The translations under genes were made by a program, and so were the position numbers. A stretch of DNA of 64,000 nucleotides, taken from assembly GCF_013426915.1 (NCBI RefSeq), contig NZ_AP023179.1, forward strand, positions 3,038,001 through 3,102,000. The letters run 5' to 3'. Positions within the stretch are counted from its first letter, which is position 1. Every line of letters starts with the position of its first letter. This DNA is from Paraburkholderia sp. PGU19 (lineage in GTDB: Bacteria; Pseudomonadota; Gammaproteobacteria; Burkholderiales; Burkholderiaceae). The notes beneath the pieces are model-generated. The model had not been told where the DNA came from and ran no database searches. It saw nothing but the letters and a program-made list of their open reading frames with translations. This document shows, in pieces, positions 17,434 to 25,924 of the stretch.

Positions 17434-18653
17434 TCCCTCCCAGCCAGCGCACGCTCAAGCGCAGCCACGCCAGCCGGCAAATCCACCCCAACCCCGAGCT
17501 CAACCATAGTCCGCCCAAACGCATGCAGCGTACGAAAAAGGTTATGAGCGCGAGCCTGCTCGCCCATTTGCCCGATCCGCACAATAGGCAACCCAAACGA
17601 ACCCGAAATCTCGACCTGATGAAACCGCGAGATATGCGTGCAAATATCCGCCGGCGTCAGCCCGGCCTTCTTCCCGACGGGCACCTCGATCCCAACAACA
17701 GAATTCAACCGGCACTCACTCGGCGCATATAAGGCCAGGCCCATCGCACTGATCCCCGCCTGCAACGCAAGCGAGCACTTCAAATGCCGGGCAAAACGCT
17801 TCTCCAGCGTCTCCGCGCAAACAAGCCGCAATGCCTCATGCAGCGCAAGCACACCCGACACAGGCGCCGTGTAGTGATACCCCGCGTTGTGCCAGAAATT
17901 CTCCGCCAGCGACGCATCGAGACACCAATGCGCACTCGCATGCGGCCGCCCCTTCACCCGCTCCCAGGCCGCATCCGAAAACGCGATCAGCGAAACACCC
18001 GGAATCGACGACAACCCCTTCTGCCCACCCGTGATCACGGCGTCGATACCCCAAGCGTCCATTTCGAGCGGCATCGTCGACAGCGTGCAGACGGCATCGA
18101 CGACAACCAGCGCGCCCGCCTGCTTCGCCAGCGCCGCAATGTCCTTCAGGTGGTAATTCCAGACGGTGTTCGACGTCTCGCCCTGCACGATCGTCACGAT
18201 CTCCGGCCGCGTGCGCCGGATCGCTTCCTCGACCTGCTCGAGCGTCGCGACCGCACGGTCGCCCACTTCCAGCAGCGAGACATCGGCGCCGACGCGCCGG
18301 CCCATCTCCGCCATCCGCGCGCTGAAAAAGCCGTTCTTGATGCTCAGCACCCGCGTGCCCTGCCACGCGAGATTGGAGATCGCCATTTCCATCGCCGCCG
18401 AGCCCGGCCCCGCCACACCCAACACCCACTTCGAGTTCGTCTGGAAAACGTAGCGCGCCATCGTCTTCACCTGTCCGACCACCTTCGCCATCGTGTTGCC
18501 CAGATGATTGATGACGATCGCATTGGCCTTCGCGACGGCGGCGGGAATTGGCACCGGGCCGGCGCCCATCATCAGCAGTGGCTCTTCGGGAAGAATCGCG
18601 TCGAGCGATTCGACTTCAGGGCAGGGAACGACGTTGGACGTTGTAATGGTCAT
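17430..18653 (-). CDS. Class V PLP-dependent aminotransferase (alanine-glyoxylate / pyridoxamine-pyruvate type)
   Basis: The 407-residue protein matches the AGXT-like class V aminotransferases: the substrate-entry loop MMGAGPVPIPAAV, the PLP-stacking region GVAGPGSAAMEMAISNL, and the Schiff-base lysine in GGQKGLSSIPG. Near the C-terminus, SFGLPIVRIGQMGEQA is a close match to pyridoxamine-pyruvate aminotransferase and alanine-glyoxylate aminotransferase. These enzymes transfer amino groups to pyruvate or glyoxylate in the cytoplasm. Choosing between the possible donors is not possible from sequence alone. The last codons lie inside the adjacent repeat. Downstream of a 100-base gap the aspartate-decarboxylase remnant is on the same strand. 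Confidence 0.82.
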   Translation of the reverse strand: MTITTSNVVPCPEVESLDAILPEEPLLMMGAGPVPIPAAVAKANAIVINHLGNTMAKVVGQVKTMARYVFQTNSKWVLGVAGPGSAAMEMAISNLAWQGTRVLSIKNGFFSARMAEMGRRVGADVSLLEVGDRAVATLEQVEEAIRRTRPEIVTIVQGETSNTVWNYHLKDIAALAKQAGALVVVDAVCTLSTMPLEMDAWGIDAVITGGQKGLSSIPGVSLIAFSDAAWERVKGRPHASAHWCLDASLAENFWHNAGYHYTAPVSGVLALHEALRLVCAETLEKRFARHLKCSLALQAGISAMGLALYAPSECRLNSVVGIEVPVGKKAGLTPADICTHISRFHQVEISGSFGLPIVRIGQMGEQARAHNLFRTLHAFGRTMVELGVGVDLPAGVAALERALAGRD

Positions 18654-18800
18654 GATCGGAACGCATGGGACGATGAACAGGAACAGAAAAAACAGCCCGC
18701 CGCGCGCAGCAGGACCTGCGGGCGACGGGCCATATTCCGATCATTCACCGATATGTCCGATTACGCAAGAGATGCATCGCGGTCTTTGCGCGCCGGATTG

Positions 18801-19100
18801 TCACTTGACCTCTTTGCGTTGAATGCTCTTGCCGGTTTCCTTCTTGTAGCGCTCGACGTACTCTTCGGTGAGCTTGCGGATCGCGCGTCCGATCTTGCGA
18901 TAGTCGGACTCGTTGAGATTCGCAAGTGACACCGGCCCCGAAGGATGCTTCGTGCCGAAGCCCATCCCCAGCAGCAGCAAGACGCGCGCATCGCTGGCCA
19001 GACGGAACAGCAGCTCCGACGCCTCGGTGTGTTTGAGCAGCCAGTCGACGAACTCGCGGCCATACGCGCGCTCGCCGAATTACTCCATGTCGATGATCGA
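18801..19100 (-). pseudogene. C-terminal remnant of bifunctional aspartate aminotransferase / aspartate 4-decarboxylase
   Basis: Translating the minus strand from about 19094 gives FGERAYGREFVDWLLKHTEA, then ELLFRLASDARVLLLLG and PVSLANLNESDYRKIGRAI, ending QRKEVK and a stop at 18801-18803. This resembles the C-terminal end of the PLP enzyme that decarboxylates aspartate to alanine. Upstream the frame hits TAA just before FGERA (TAC to TAA would give DMEYFGERA), and nothing of the first 400 or so residues remains. It is a fragment of a dead gene. Its neighbour at 19135-19394 is a fragment of the partner transporter. Confidence 0.68.
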
Positions 19101-19134
19101 GTCCTTCGCAGAGCCAGAGTGCCTGAGCAAATCA

Positions 19135-19394
19135 CCTTGTCAGGATCGCCACCGGGTGCCCGATGCGAGTGGCGCTCTCGAGAAACACGCCGCGGCGCAG
19201 ATCGCGCTCGACGGTCTTGACCGCGTAGATGAAGACGGTGAACATCACCGCCCTCACGGCGTTGTCAATGCAGACGCCTGCTTCGCTGACAACGACGGCG
19301 GAGAACACTGATCCGCGCCGACGCCGCCCAGTTGGAACCGGCCGAGTTTGATCTGCCCGATCTAGTAATCCACGGCCAGCGAGAGGAAATTTGC
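19135..19394 (-). pseudogene. aspT: Remnant of an AspT-type aspartate:alanine exchanger
   Basis: The minus strand reads NFLSLAVDY-stop-IGQIKLGRFQLGGVGAD, then after a one-frame jump FSAVVVSEAGVCIDNAVRAV and MFTVFIYAV. The order (GYLIGxIKxGxFQLGGV, then AAVVVSQxG, then DxAVKxVxFxxFIYAVG) is that of the first three helices of AspT antiporters, which swap aspartate for alanine in step with aspartate 4-decarboxylase. A stop (TAG), a frameshift and loss of the rest of the gene show that it is dead. It overlaps in homology with the fragment at 20988-21116, so two aspT copies existed. Confidence 0.6.
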
Positions 19395-19458
19395 TATTTA
19401 TGGTGACTCGAGAAAGACGTTGTGTATCCAGTCCATCGTGCCGCTCTTACAAACCTGA

Positions 19459-20971
19459 TCAAACCTGCGCGAATGTGCGCAAATCCGAGCAGACGTCACC
19501 CGAGCAGTGCTGGTGACGATTCGCGCCGGGGGATCGCACCCCGGAGGTCTGGATAGCACCCACTGACCGCGTTTCCGGGGCCAATGGTGCGGAACGGGAG
19601 CGGGCCTTGGCCCGTTCCCTGTCCGACCGGACATGCGCTGCACGCGCCGCTTTCAGGCTCCTCTTTACGCCAGCCCACAGTGACCACACATGCTTCGCAC
19701 GATTCCTCACGGGTAGCGCGAAGGTGACATAACCACTGCCGCGCGCGGGCACATGGCCGCTGCGCACTGCTGGGCGTTCTGACAAGCCCAATCCTCTTCG
19801 GGCGATCGCACACGCGGCGCCCATGTGTACCGAAATGCCGTGCCGTTTCGTATGGTTGACCGCGCCGATCACCGACGTGTAGGCCGGGTTGACTGCGATA
19901 GTCTCCACGCCATGGCGAAAACACGCACTGTCAATACCGGTGATGATCCTGCTGTAGGAAAGCGACGAGAGCATCCGCGCGTAACGCGCGCCCGTCGCCT
20001 CCAGTTCCGCCTTTTTCCTTGCGAAGTCAAGCAACTCATGCACGACGGGTTTGCCACCCGCGCGGGCGAACTCGGCTATGGCCATGCAGGCATCGCCGAT
20101 CAGTGCCGCGGCCTGCTGCCTGGACTTACCGTAGGTAGACAGATCAATCCGCAGCGTACGGACCAGGTTGCCCGAGGAGTCGATCTCCGACATCGCCAGA
20201 TGGTCCGTATTGATGTCCACGCGGATCGCCCCGCACTTGCGGTGCGTCGTTCGTACCGGTGCGCGGACGGCCATGCTGGCGAACACCCGCCAGCCCTTGA
20301 CGTCGCGAAAAAATCGATAGCTGATGGCGGTACCTGTGCGCCGGTATGCGGGCTTGCCGTCCTTCGTCTGGAACCGCACCCGCTGACTCGACAGCAGGGC
20401 CGCCACGATGTCCTCGTGGCCATATGCGAAACGCACACCGGGTATCGTGATGTACCTGCCCTCTGCGGCCAGTCCATCAGGCAGGCGCAATTTGAGCGTC
20501 AGCGTACCGTCGTCCTCAACGCTTGCCTGGCACGATTGATTGCCGGCCGTCTCGTCCTTGCTGCCGAGCACGAAGAACTGCGCGTCGCACCTGCCAGTCG
20601 GCTTTCCATTCGGCGTGGCTGGCGTAGCCGTTTTGCGTCAGCGCGAATTGGGCGCCGAAAAGCTTACGGGAGCCAAAGCACAGACGCACACGACCGGCCT
20701 TCTGATCGGCTCGAATCTGCTCCAGTTTCGCCTGCAGGACGCCCAGACGGCGACGCTTCTGGTGCAGCTTTGCACCGCCACGCGCTTGCTTCTCAAGCTT
20801 GTCGATCACCGTCGCTGCGCGCCCGATCTGCTGCGTGAGGGCCGCCGCACGTTCCGTGCGCAGTGCGACGATGCTGTCGATCTTCCCCTGCAGACTGATA
20901 GGTATCGCGTTAAATTGGCGCCCTGTCAGACCATGACGCACAAGGAACTCACGCTTGAGGGCGTTCAGGTC
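19459..20971 (-). pseudogene. TnpB-related protein of the IS200/IS605 accessory type, N-terminally truncated and frameshifted
   Basis: The frame from 20971 (DLNALKREFLVRHGLTGRQF ... CFGSRKLFGAQF ... EWKADWQVR) continues after a single-base slip near 20596 in another frame as QFFVLGSKDETAG and LPDGLAAEGRYITIPG. It ends with ANRHQHCSGDV in the normal C-terminal region. The order of motifs is that of TnpB-related accessory proteins, larger cousins of TnpB; the RuvC-type stretch AIRVDINTDHLAMSEID and the VNPAYTSVIGAVN segment are recognisable. The first part of the protein is missing and is replaced by an aspT fragment. No TnpA is nearby. It is therefore a dead, non-autonomous remnant, of a lineage different from the IS607 TnpB at 3790-4998. 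Confidence 0.75.
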
Positions 20972-20987
20972 ACTGCCTCCCGCCTGC

Positions 20988-21116
20988 CGTGCCGCACACG
21001 CCGCCCAGCTGGATCGGACCGATCCGGAACGAGCCAATCAGATATCCGAGTACAAGACTCGCGAACAGCACAATCTCCGGCTGAGACTTAAGCAATTCGG
21101 CGACCACGTTCGGATT
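20988..21116 (-). pseudogene. aspT: N-terminal fragment of a second AspT-type exchanger
   Basis: The minus strand encodes VVAELLKSQPEIVLFASLVL followed by GYLIGSFRIGPIQLGGVCGT, the first two helices of an AspT transporter. It is then cut off where the TnpB-related remnant begins. The conserved GYLIG...QLGGV stretch is the same region found at 19394, so this is a separate copy. Tandem aspT copies followed by the decarboxylase gene would give the order seen here. Confidence 0.6.
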
Positions 21117-21182
21117 TTCCTGCAAAGCGGTACGTTGTATGAATCTTTTTAAGAAAATGGCGCGCGATAATCCGCATGACAA

Positions 21183-21669
21183 ATAGTCGCGTTTAATTGG
21201 AAACGCGTGCGGAATACCTCCTGATTAACCGGATTTATTCGAAGCGGGGTGTAATGCGCCGCCCTGACGTATTTTGTCAGATCAAAGTGGCGCAATCAGT
21301 GAGAAGCGCTGAATCAGCTTGTGTTGCTTCTGTTGACAGACATCGTTCCCTCGCAAAGTTGTAGAACAACTCGGAACTCGTTTCTTGCAGCTGATGGTTT
21401 TTATGTCCGCGTTTGAAGCAAACGGAAATCGTATAGGCCGATTCCGCCAAATGACAACAATTGCGAAATAGCGTTGTCGTTTTTATAGATATTGTAATTG
21501 CCAGCGACTGTCAATATTATTTTTGAGTCAGATACGTAAATTCCTAAGCCGTCAGATTGTCTGCAATATGACGGTATGACACCCGCAAAGGCTGACGCAG
21601 AAAACTGCCGCACGCCACAGCCGGGTCAACGACGCGCGGCAAGCACCGCGCTTTACCGAGGGCGCCACC
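21183..21669. other. AT-rich intergenic region before a LysR gene
   Basis: This 487-base stretch is markedly AT-richer than the flanking genes, especially 21400-21560. A 70-codon minus-strand frame at 21401-21613 has no recognisable similarity and I do not treat it as a gene. The LysR promoter should be near its right end. Confidence 0.4.
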
Positions 21670-22662
21670 ATGAATCAGATCTATGCCATGCGGGTCTTTG
21701 TCCGGGTCGCCGAAACACAGAGCTTCAGGCGCGCGGCCCAGCAGCTGAAAGTATCGAATGCACTCGTGACACGCTCGATCGCCACGCTCGAGGCGCACCT
21801 GCACGCACGCCTCATCAACCGTACGACGCGCAACCTTTCGCTGACCGAGGCCGGCACGCATTATCTCGAAGGCTGCCGCGGGCTGCTGGAAGAGCTCGAT
21901 CATCTGGAAGGTTCGGTGGCGGGCACCGAGCGCGAGCCGGGCGGCACGCTGCGTGTCGTCGCGACGGGCGCGCTGTCGCCGCAGGCGCTCACGCAACTGC
22001 TCGACGGCTACCGGCGGCATTATCCGAAGGTGCGCATCCGGCTCACGCTCGCCGAGCGCATGCCACATCTGATCGAAGACGGCTACGACGTGGGCCTCCT
22101 CATTTCGGGGCCGCCGGCTTCGTCGGGCGCGGCTGCGGAGACGGACAGCGTCGAGCTGTCGTTTGCGACCCAGCGCCTCGTGCCGTGCGCCGCGCCATCC
22201 TATCTGGCTGCGCGCGACGAGCCGCGCCATCCCGAGCATATGGCGCTGCATTCGTGCATCGCGACGCCGTCCGAGCAGCGCGGCCCGACCGTCTGGCATT
22301 TCGTCGACAGCGACGGCGACCCGCAGCCCATCACGCTGGAGCCGTCGTACATGGTCAATAGCCCACTGCTCGTGCGGCTCGCGGCGATCGCGGGAATGGG
22401 CGTCGCCGTACTGCCCGAGCCGCTCGTCGCCGACGACTTCGCAACGGGCACACTGAAGCGCATCATGCAGGGCTATACGGTCGACGAATCGCAGGCCAAG
22501 GTGTCGCTCGTCTATCCGCGCCGCCGTCATCTGCCTGCGAAAACGCGCGCGTTCGTCGATTACACGCTCGAGCATGCGGGTTGTCCGGCGTCAGCACTGC
22601 CCGCCGACGCGCATGCGATCATCGCGCACGACCTGCATCCCGCCGCGCAGCACGCTTCGTGA
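21670..22662 (+). CDS. LysR-family transcriptional regulator (CrgA/DmlR-like)
   Basis: The 330-residue protein begins MNQIYAMRVFVRVAETQSFR and has the helix-turn-helix FRRAAQQLKVSNALVTRSIA, followed by LEAHLHARLINRTTRNLSLTE. This is the signature of the large CrgA/DmlR-type subgroup. The effector domain runs from about residue 90 (GGTLRVVATGALSPQALTQL) to 300. The 48-base gap to the downstream 2-hydroxyacid dehydrogenase on the same strand suggests joint transcription. A regulator and its target in one unit is possible, but LysR targets are more often divergent. Confidence 0.85.
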   Translation: MNQIYAMRVFVRVAETQSFRRAAQQLKVSNALVTRSIATLEAHLHARLINRTTRNLSLTEAGTHYLEGCRGLLEELDHLEGSVAGTEREPGGTLRVVATGALSPQALTQLLDGYRRHYPKVRIRLTLAERMPHLIEDGYDVGLLISGPPASSGAAAETDSVELSFATQRLVPCAAPSYLAARDEPRHPEHMALHSCIATPSEQRGPTVWHFVDSDGDPQPITLEPSYMVNSPLLVRLAAIAGMGVAVLPEPLVADDFATGTLKRIMQGYTVDESQAKVSLVYPRRRHLPAKTRAFVDYTLEHAGCPASALPADAHAIIAHDLHPAAQHAS

Positions 22663-22725
22663 GCTGCGCGCGGTTGCTCACGCATCGATGACGCCCCGCG
22701 CGCGTCCATCAGGAGGCCAGTGACC

Positions 22726-23729
22726 ATGCGCATGATTTTGTTCAGTAGTCGCCAGTACGATATCGACACGTTCACAGAGGCGAACGCCGCGTTCCGCTAT
22801 GAGTTGCACTTCCAGGAGTCGCATCTCGAAGCGGACACGGCAATTCTTGCCGAGGGATACGACGTCGTGTGCCCGTTCGTCAACGACCTGGTCGACGCCC
22901 CACGCTCGAACGCCTGCATGCGGGCGGCACGCGCCTCATCGCACTGCGCTCCGCGGGCTTCAATCATGTCGACCTCGCGGCGGCGCAGCGGCTCGGTATC
23001 GGCGTCGTGCGCGTGCCCGCCTATTCGCCGCACGCGGTCGCCGAGCACGCGGTCGGGATGATCCTGGCGCTGAACCGCAAGCTCGCGCGCGCCGTCGCCC
23101 GCACGCGCGAAGGCGACTTCTCGCTGAACGGGCTGCTCGGGTTCGACCTGTACGGCAAGACGGTCGGCGTGATCGGCACGGGCATCATCGGCCGCTGCTT
23201 CGCGCGCATCATGGCGGGCTTCGGCATGCAGGTACTCGCGCACGATCCCGGCCCGCCCGCCACCGAACTGCTCGCGCTGGGCGGGCGCTACGTGCCGCTC
23301 GACACGCTGCTCGCGTATTCGGACATCGTGAGTCTGCATTGCCCGCTGCTGCCGTCCACGTATCACATGATCGATCGACACGCGCTCGCGAAGATGAAGC
23401 GCGGTGCGATGCTGATCAACACGGGGCGCGGCGGGCTGGTCGAAAGTAATGCCCTGGTCGGCGCGCTCAAGAGCGGTCAGCTGGGGCATCTCGGGCTCGA
23501 TGTGTACGAGGAAGAAGGCGGGATCTTTTTCGAGGACCACTCGAATCTGCCGCTGCAGGATGACGTGCTTGCGCGGCTGTTGATGTTCCCCAATGTGATC
23601 GTCACTGCGCACCAGGCTTTTTTTACCCGCGAGGCGATGACGGAAATCGCGCAGACGACGCTGGGCAATGTCGAGGCGTGGCGCGACGGCACGCCGCGGA
23701 ATGTCGTCGAGGCACCTACGGGCGGCTGA
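22726..23729 (+). pseudogene. 2-hydroxyacid dehydrogenase (fermentative D-lactate dehydrogenase type), frameshifted by one base
   Basis: The gene starts at ATG 22726, nine bases after AGGAGG. The N-terminal part (MRMILFSSRQYDIDTFTEAN...) is in one frame. From about 22900 the rest is in another: TLERLHAGGTRLIALRSAGF, then the NAD-binding GKTVGVIGTGIIGRCFARIM. The catalytic elements RSAGFNHVD, LDVYEEE and TAHQAFFTREA are all present. The full-length reading needs one extra base in GCCCCACG (22897-22904). The length 1004 + 1 = 1005 is 335 codons, exactly the normal 334 residues. The rest of the gene is perfect, so a sequencing error is as likely as true loss. Confidence 0.85.
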
Positions 23730-23828
23730 GATGGGTTTAGCGTAGGTTTGCTGGAATTTTTTTGCTGCGCAAGCAGTGTGGGTTGGATTCCGGTTCTGCT
23801 TTTTGCTCTTACGCCTACTCTTGCGCTG

Positions 23829-24022
23829 GCATCGGCAATTTGTTTTGCCTGCTTCAAGCGTCGCCCCTGTGCGGGGCGACGCTTGACCGGCAGACACCAT
23901 AACGCGGATGCCAGCGCAACGGCTGATGCACCGAACGGCATCGCGCGAAGCACGAAGGCAAATCGTTGATACCAGCGCAAACACGAGCAAACCAAACCAA
24001 CGCGTCGCAGACAAACCCTCAA
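23829..24022. repeat. Second copy of the convergent-gap hairpin repeat
   Basis: The repeat opens GCATCGGCAATTTGTTTTGC and contains a perfect 14-bp stem (TCAAGCGTCGCCCC, 23854-23867, with GGGGCGACGCTTGA, 23873-23886). It then carries CGGATGCCAGCGCAA and ends CGTCGCAGACAAACCCTCAA at 24022, just before the next minus-strand stop codon. The hairpin and the right border match the copy at 17303-17433. As there, it lies between two genes that end toward each other. Confidence 0.75.
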
Positions 24023-24025
24023 CGA

Positions 24026-24583
24026 TTACGCCCGCGGCACGCCAGCCACATTAGCCGAAGTGGGCCGCAGCGCCATGCGCGCATCATCGGACGCACCACA
24101 GTATTGCCGCAAGAGCGCCGCCTCGCGCTCATGCACTTCCACTGGAAACCACACGGCGCCCGCCGCCATCATGTACCGTGCGCGATGCTGCCCGTTGCGA
24201 AACGCAACCACGCCTTCATGTTCCAGCCTGAGCCAGCCGAGCAGCCCCGGCGCGCGGCGTGTCGAGATCGTCACGTAGGGCATCTGCGGAATGCGCGCGT
24301 TGGACGGATCGAGAAACTCGCGGATGCCGCGCAGCTTCCCGGGGTGCCATTCCTGCACGGGAGGCAGCACGTAATCGGTGTCGTCACGATCGGCGCACGC
24401 AATCAGCTTGCGCGCGTCGACGAGCACCACCTGATGGCGCGTGCCGTCCGTCGTGAAGACGCGCTTCAGGCGCACGTGGGCATACGGCGGATGCTCGTGC
24501 AGCGGCACGATCCAGACAGGCTCGCTGCCGGAAGACGGCGATGCCGCGAGAGACGGGGTCGGTAGTTCCATCAATGAGGACAT
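24026..24583 (-). CDS. PFIF-like (plasmid fertility inhibition factor family) protein, chromosomal
   Basis: The 185-residue protein has no signal peptide or membrane helix. The best landmark is VVAFRNGQHRARYMMAAGAV, which resembles the F-x-N-G-x-H-R motif of the fertility inhibition factor (FiwA/Osa-like) family and, more loosely, ParB-like nuclease folds. The N-terminal half contains VRLKRVFTTDGTRHQVVLVD. Family members on plasmids block transfer of other plasmids; chromosomal copies are of unknown role. Its stop codon is four bases from the end of the repeat at 23829-24022. The similarity is judged from motif memory only, so the assignment is tentative. Confidence 0.5.
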   Translation of the reverse strand: MSSLMELPTPSLAASPSSGSEPVWIVPLHEHPPYAHVRLKRVFTTDGTRHQVVLVDARKLIACADRDDTDYVLPPVQEWHPGKLRGIREFLDPSNARIPQMPYVTISTRRAPGLLGWLRLEHEGVVAFRNGQHRARYMMAAGAVWFPVEVHEREAALLRQYCGASDDARMALRPTSANVAGVPRA

Positions 24584-24854
24584 AGGGCGTACTCCATGCG
24601 CCGGTGCGTGCGCGCGCCCTGGCTGTTCAAAATTCGCCTAAGCTACGAGTCGATTGTTAAAACCGCGTGACTTGGCGGCAAGCGATTCGCGCTGCATCGC
24701 CGCCCGTGCGCCACGCATCGCCTCGCAGGCTTTTGCTTCTGCTTTAGCGGTCGTTTTGCGCAGTTCTTTAGGGTGTTGCCGCACGCGCAACCGGTTTTTT
24801 CAGTCCTCTTCATCCAGTCTAGGTCTTGCAAGGCAGCCCGAACCGGAGAGAACG

Positions 24855-25709
24855 ATGGCTAGCGAACAGTTCGGCGAATTCGTGCGAATCGAAACTGCAC
24901 AAAAAAACACAACTGCACAGAAACAGCAAGTTGCGCTCCCAGTCGATGCCGTCGCGACGATCGTTATTGACCGCCCCGCGCGCCGCAACGCCGTTGACCG
25001 TCCGACGGCGGAAGCCCTCGCCGCCGCGTTCCGCCGCTTCGAAGCCAACGACGCGTGGCGCGCCGCCGTGCTGACGGGCGCGGGCGGCACGTTCTGCGCT
25101 GGCGCGGACCTCACTGCTTTACAAGACGACGAGCGGCGCAACGAATTGCACGCCGACGGCAGCGGCCCCGGCCCGATGGGACCGACGCGGATGATGTTCA
25201 CCAAGCCCGTGATCGCGGCGATTGCCGGCCATGCGGTGGCGGGCGGCCTGGAACTCGCGGCGATGTGCGATCTGCGCGTGGTCGAAGCGGACGCCGTGCT
25301 GGGCGTGTTTTGCCGGCGCGTGGGCATTCCTCTGATCGATGGCGGCACGATCCGGCTGCCGCGTCTGATCGGCCAGTCGCGCGCGCTCGATCTGATCCTG
25401 ACGGGCCGCGCCGTCACCGCCGACGAAGCGCTCGCGCTCGGCCTTGCCAACCGCGTCGTGCCGAAGGGCGCCTCGCGCGCCGCCGCCGAGCAGCTCGCCG
25501 CCGAACTGGCCGCGCTTCCGCAGGCGGCACTGCTGGCGGACCGCCGCTCCGTCTATGAAAACTCGCCGCTCGACGATTTGCCCGAAGCACTGCGCCGCGA
25601 AGGCGCGGGCGGCTACGCGGCCGTGTTCTCGCAAGGCGTGGCGGGAGCGGCCGCGTTCGCCGCGGGCGCGGGCCGTCACGGCAGTGCGCTCGACAAAAAA
25701 GACCCTTGA
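24855..25709 (+). CDS. Enoyl-CoA hydratase/isomerase family protein
   Basis: The 284-residue protein starts at ATG 24855 (GGAGAG upstream). It has the crotonase fold, with the oxyanion-hole segments GAGGTFCAGADLTALQD and AIAGHAVAGGLELAAMCDLR. The usual first catalytic glutamate region reads FCRRVGIPLIDGGTIRLPRL, in which the position often holding the first glutamate is arginine or another residue. This is common in crotonases other than true hydratases. An extra N-terminal stretch of about 30 residues, rich in Gln/Thr, precedes the fold. No beta-oxidation partner genes are adjacent, so the substrate is unknown. Confidence 0.82.
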   Translation: MASEQFGEFVRIETAQKNTTAQKQQVALPVDAVATIVIDRPARRNAVDRPTAEALAAAFRRFEANDAWRAAVLTGAGGTFCAGADLTALQDDERRNELHADGSGPGPMGPTRMMFTKPVIAAIAGHAVAGGLELAAMCDLRVVEADAVLGVFCRRVGIPLIDGGTIRLPRLIGQSRALDLILTGRAVTADEALALGLANRVVPKGASRAAAEQLAAELAALPQAALLADRRSVYENSPLDDLPEALRREGAGGYAAVFSQGVAGAAAFAAGAGRHGSALDKKDP

Positions 25710-25924
25710 AATAGGGGGTTTTCGCAGCGCGATCGGACAGAATTCGCGCCGCAATCGACGAAATACAACAGTGCGCGAAGCAGACCGCACAGCCGAATTG
25801 GCTTAGGTACAATCCCCTACTGACTTACCCTTGCCGGCGCACGCGCACTCGTCCCGAATACGCGCGACGGCAACGCGAACGGCCTTCCCGTCCGCCGCCG
25901 CGACCCTCCCGTGAAAGTCTCATC

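Noticed and set aside
21401..21613. A 70-codon minus-strand frame in the AT-rich gap
   Set aside because: No similarity, no ribosome binding site, and it overlaps the LysR promoter region; AT-rich composition explains the frame.
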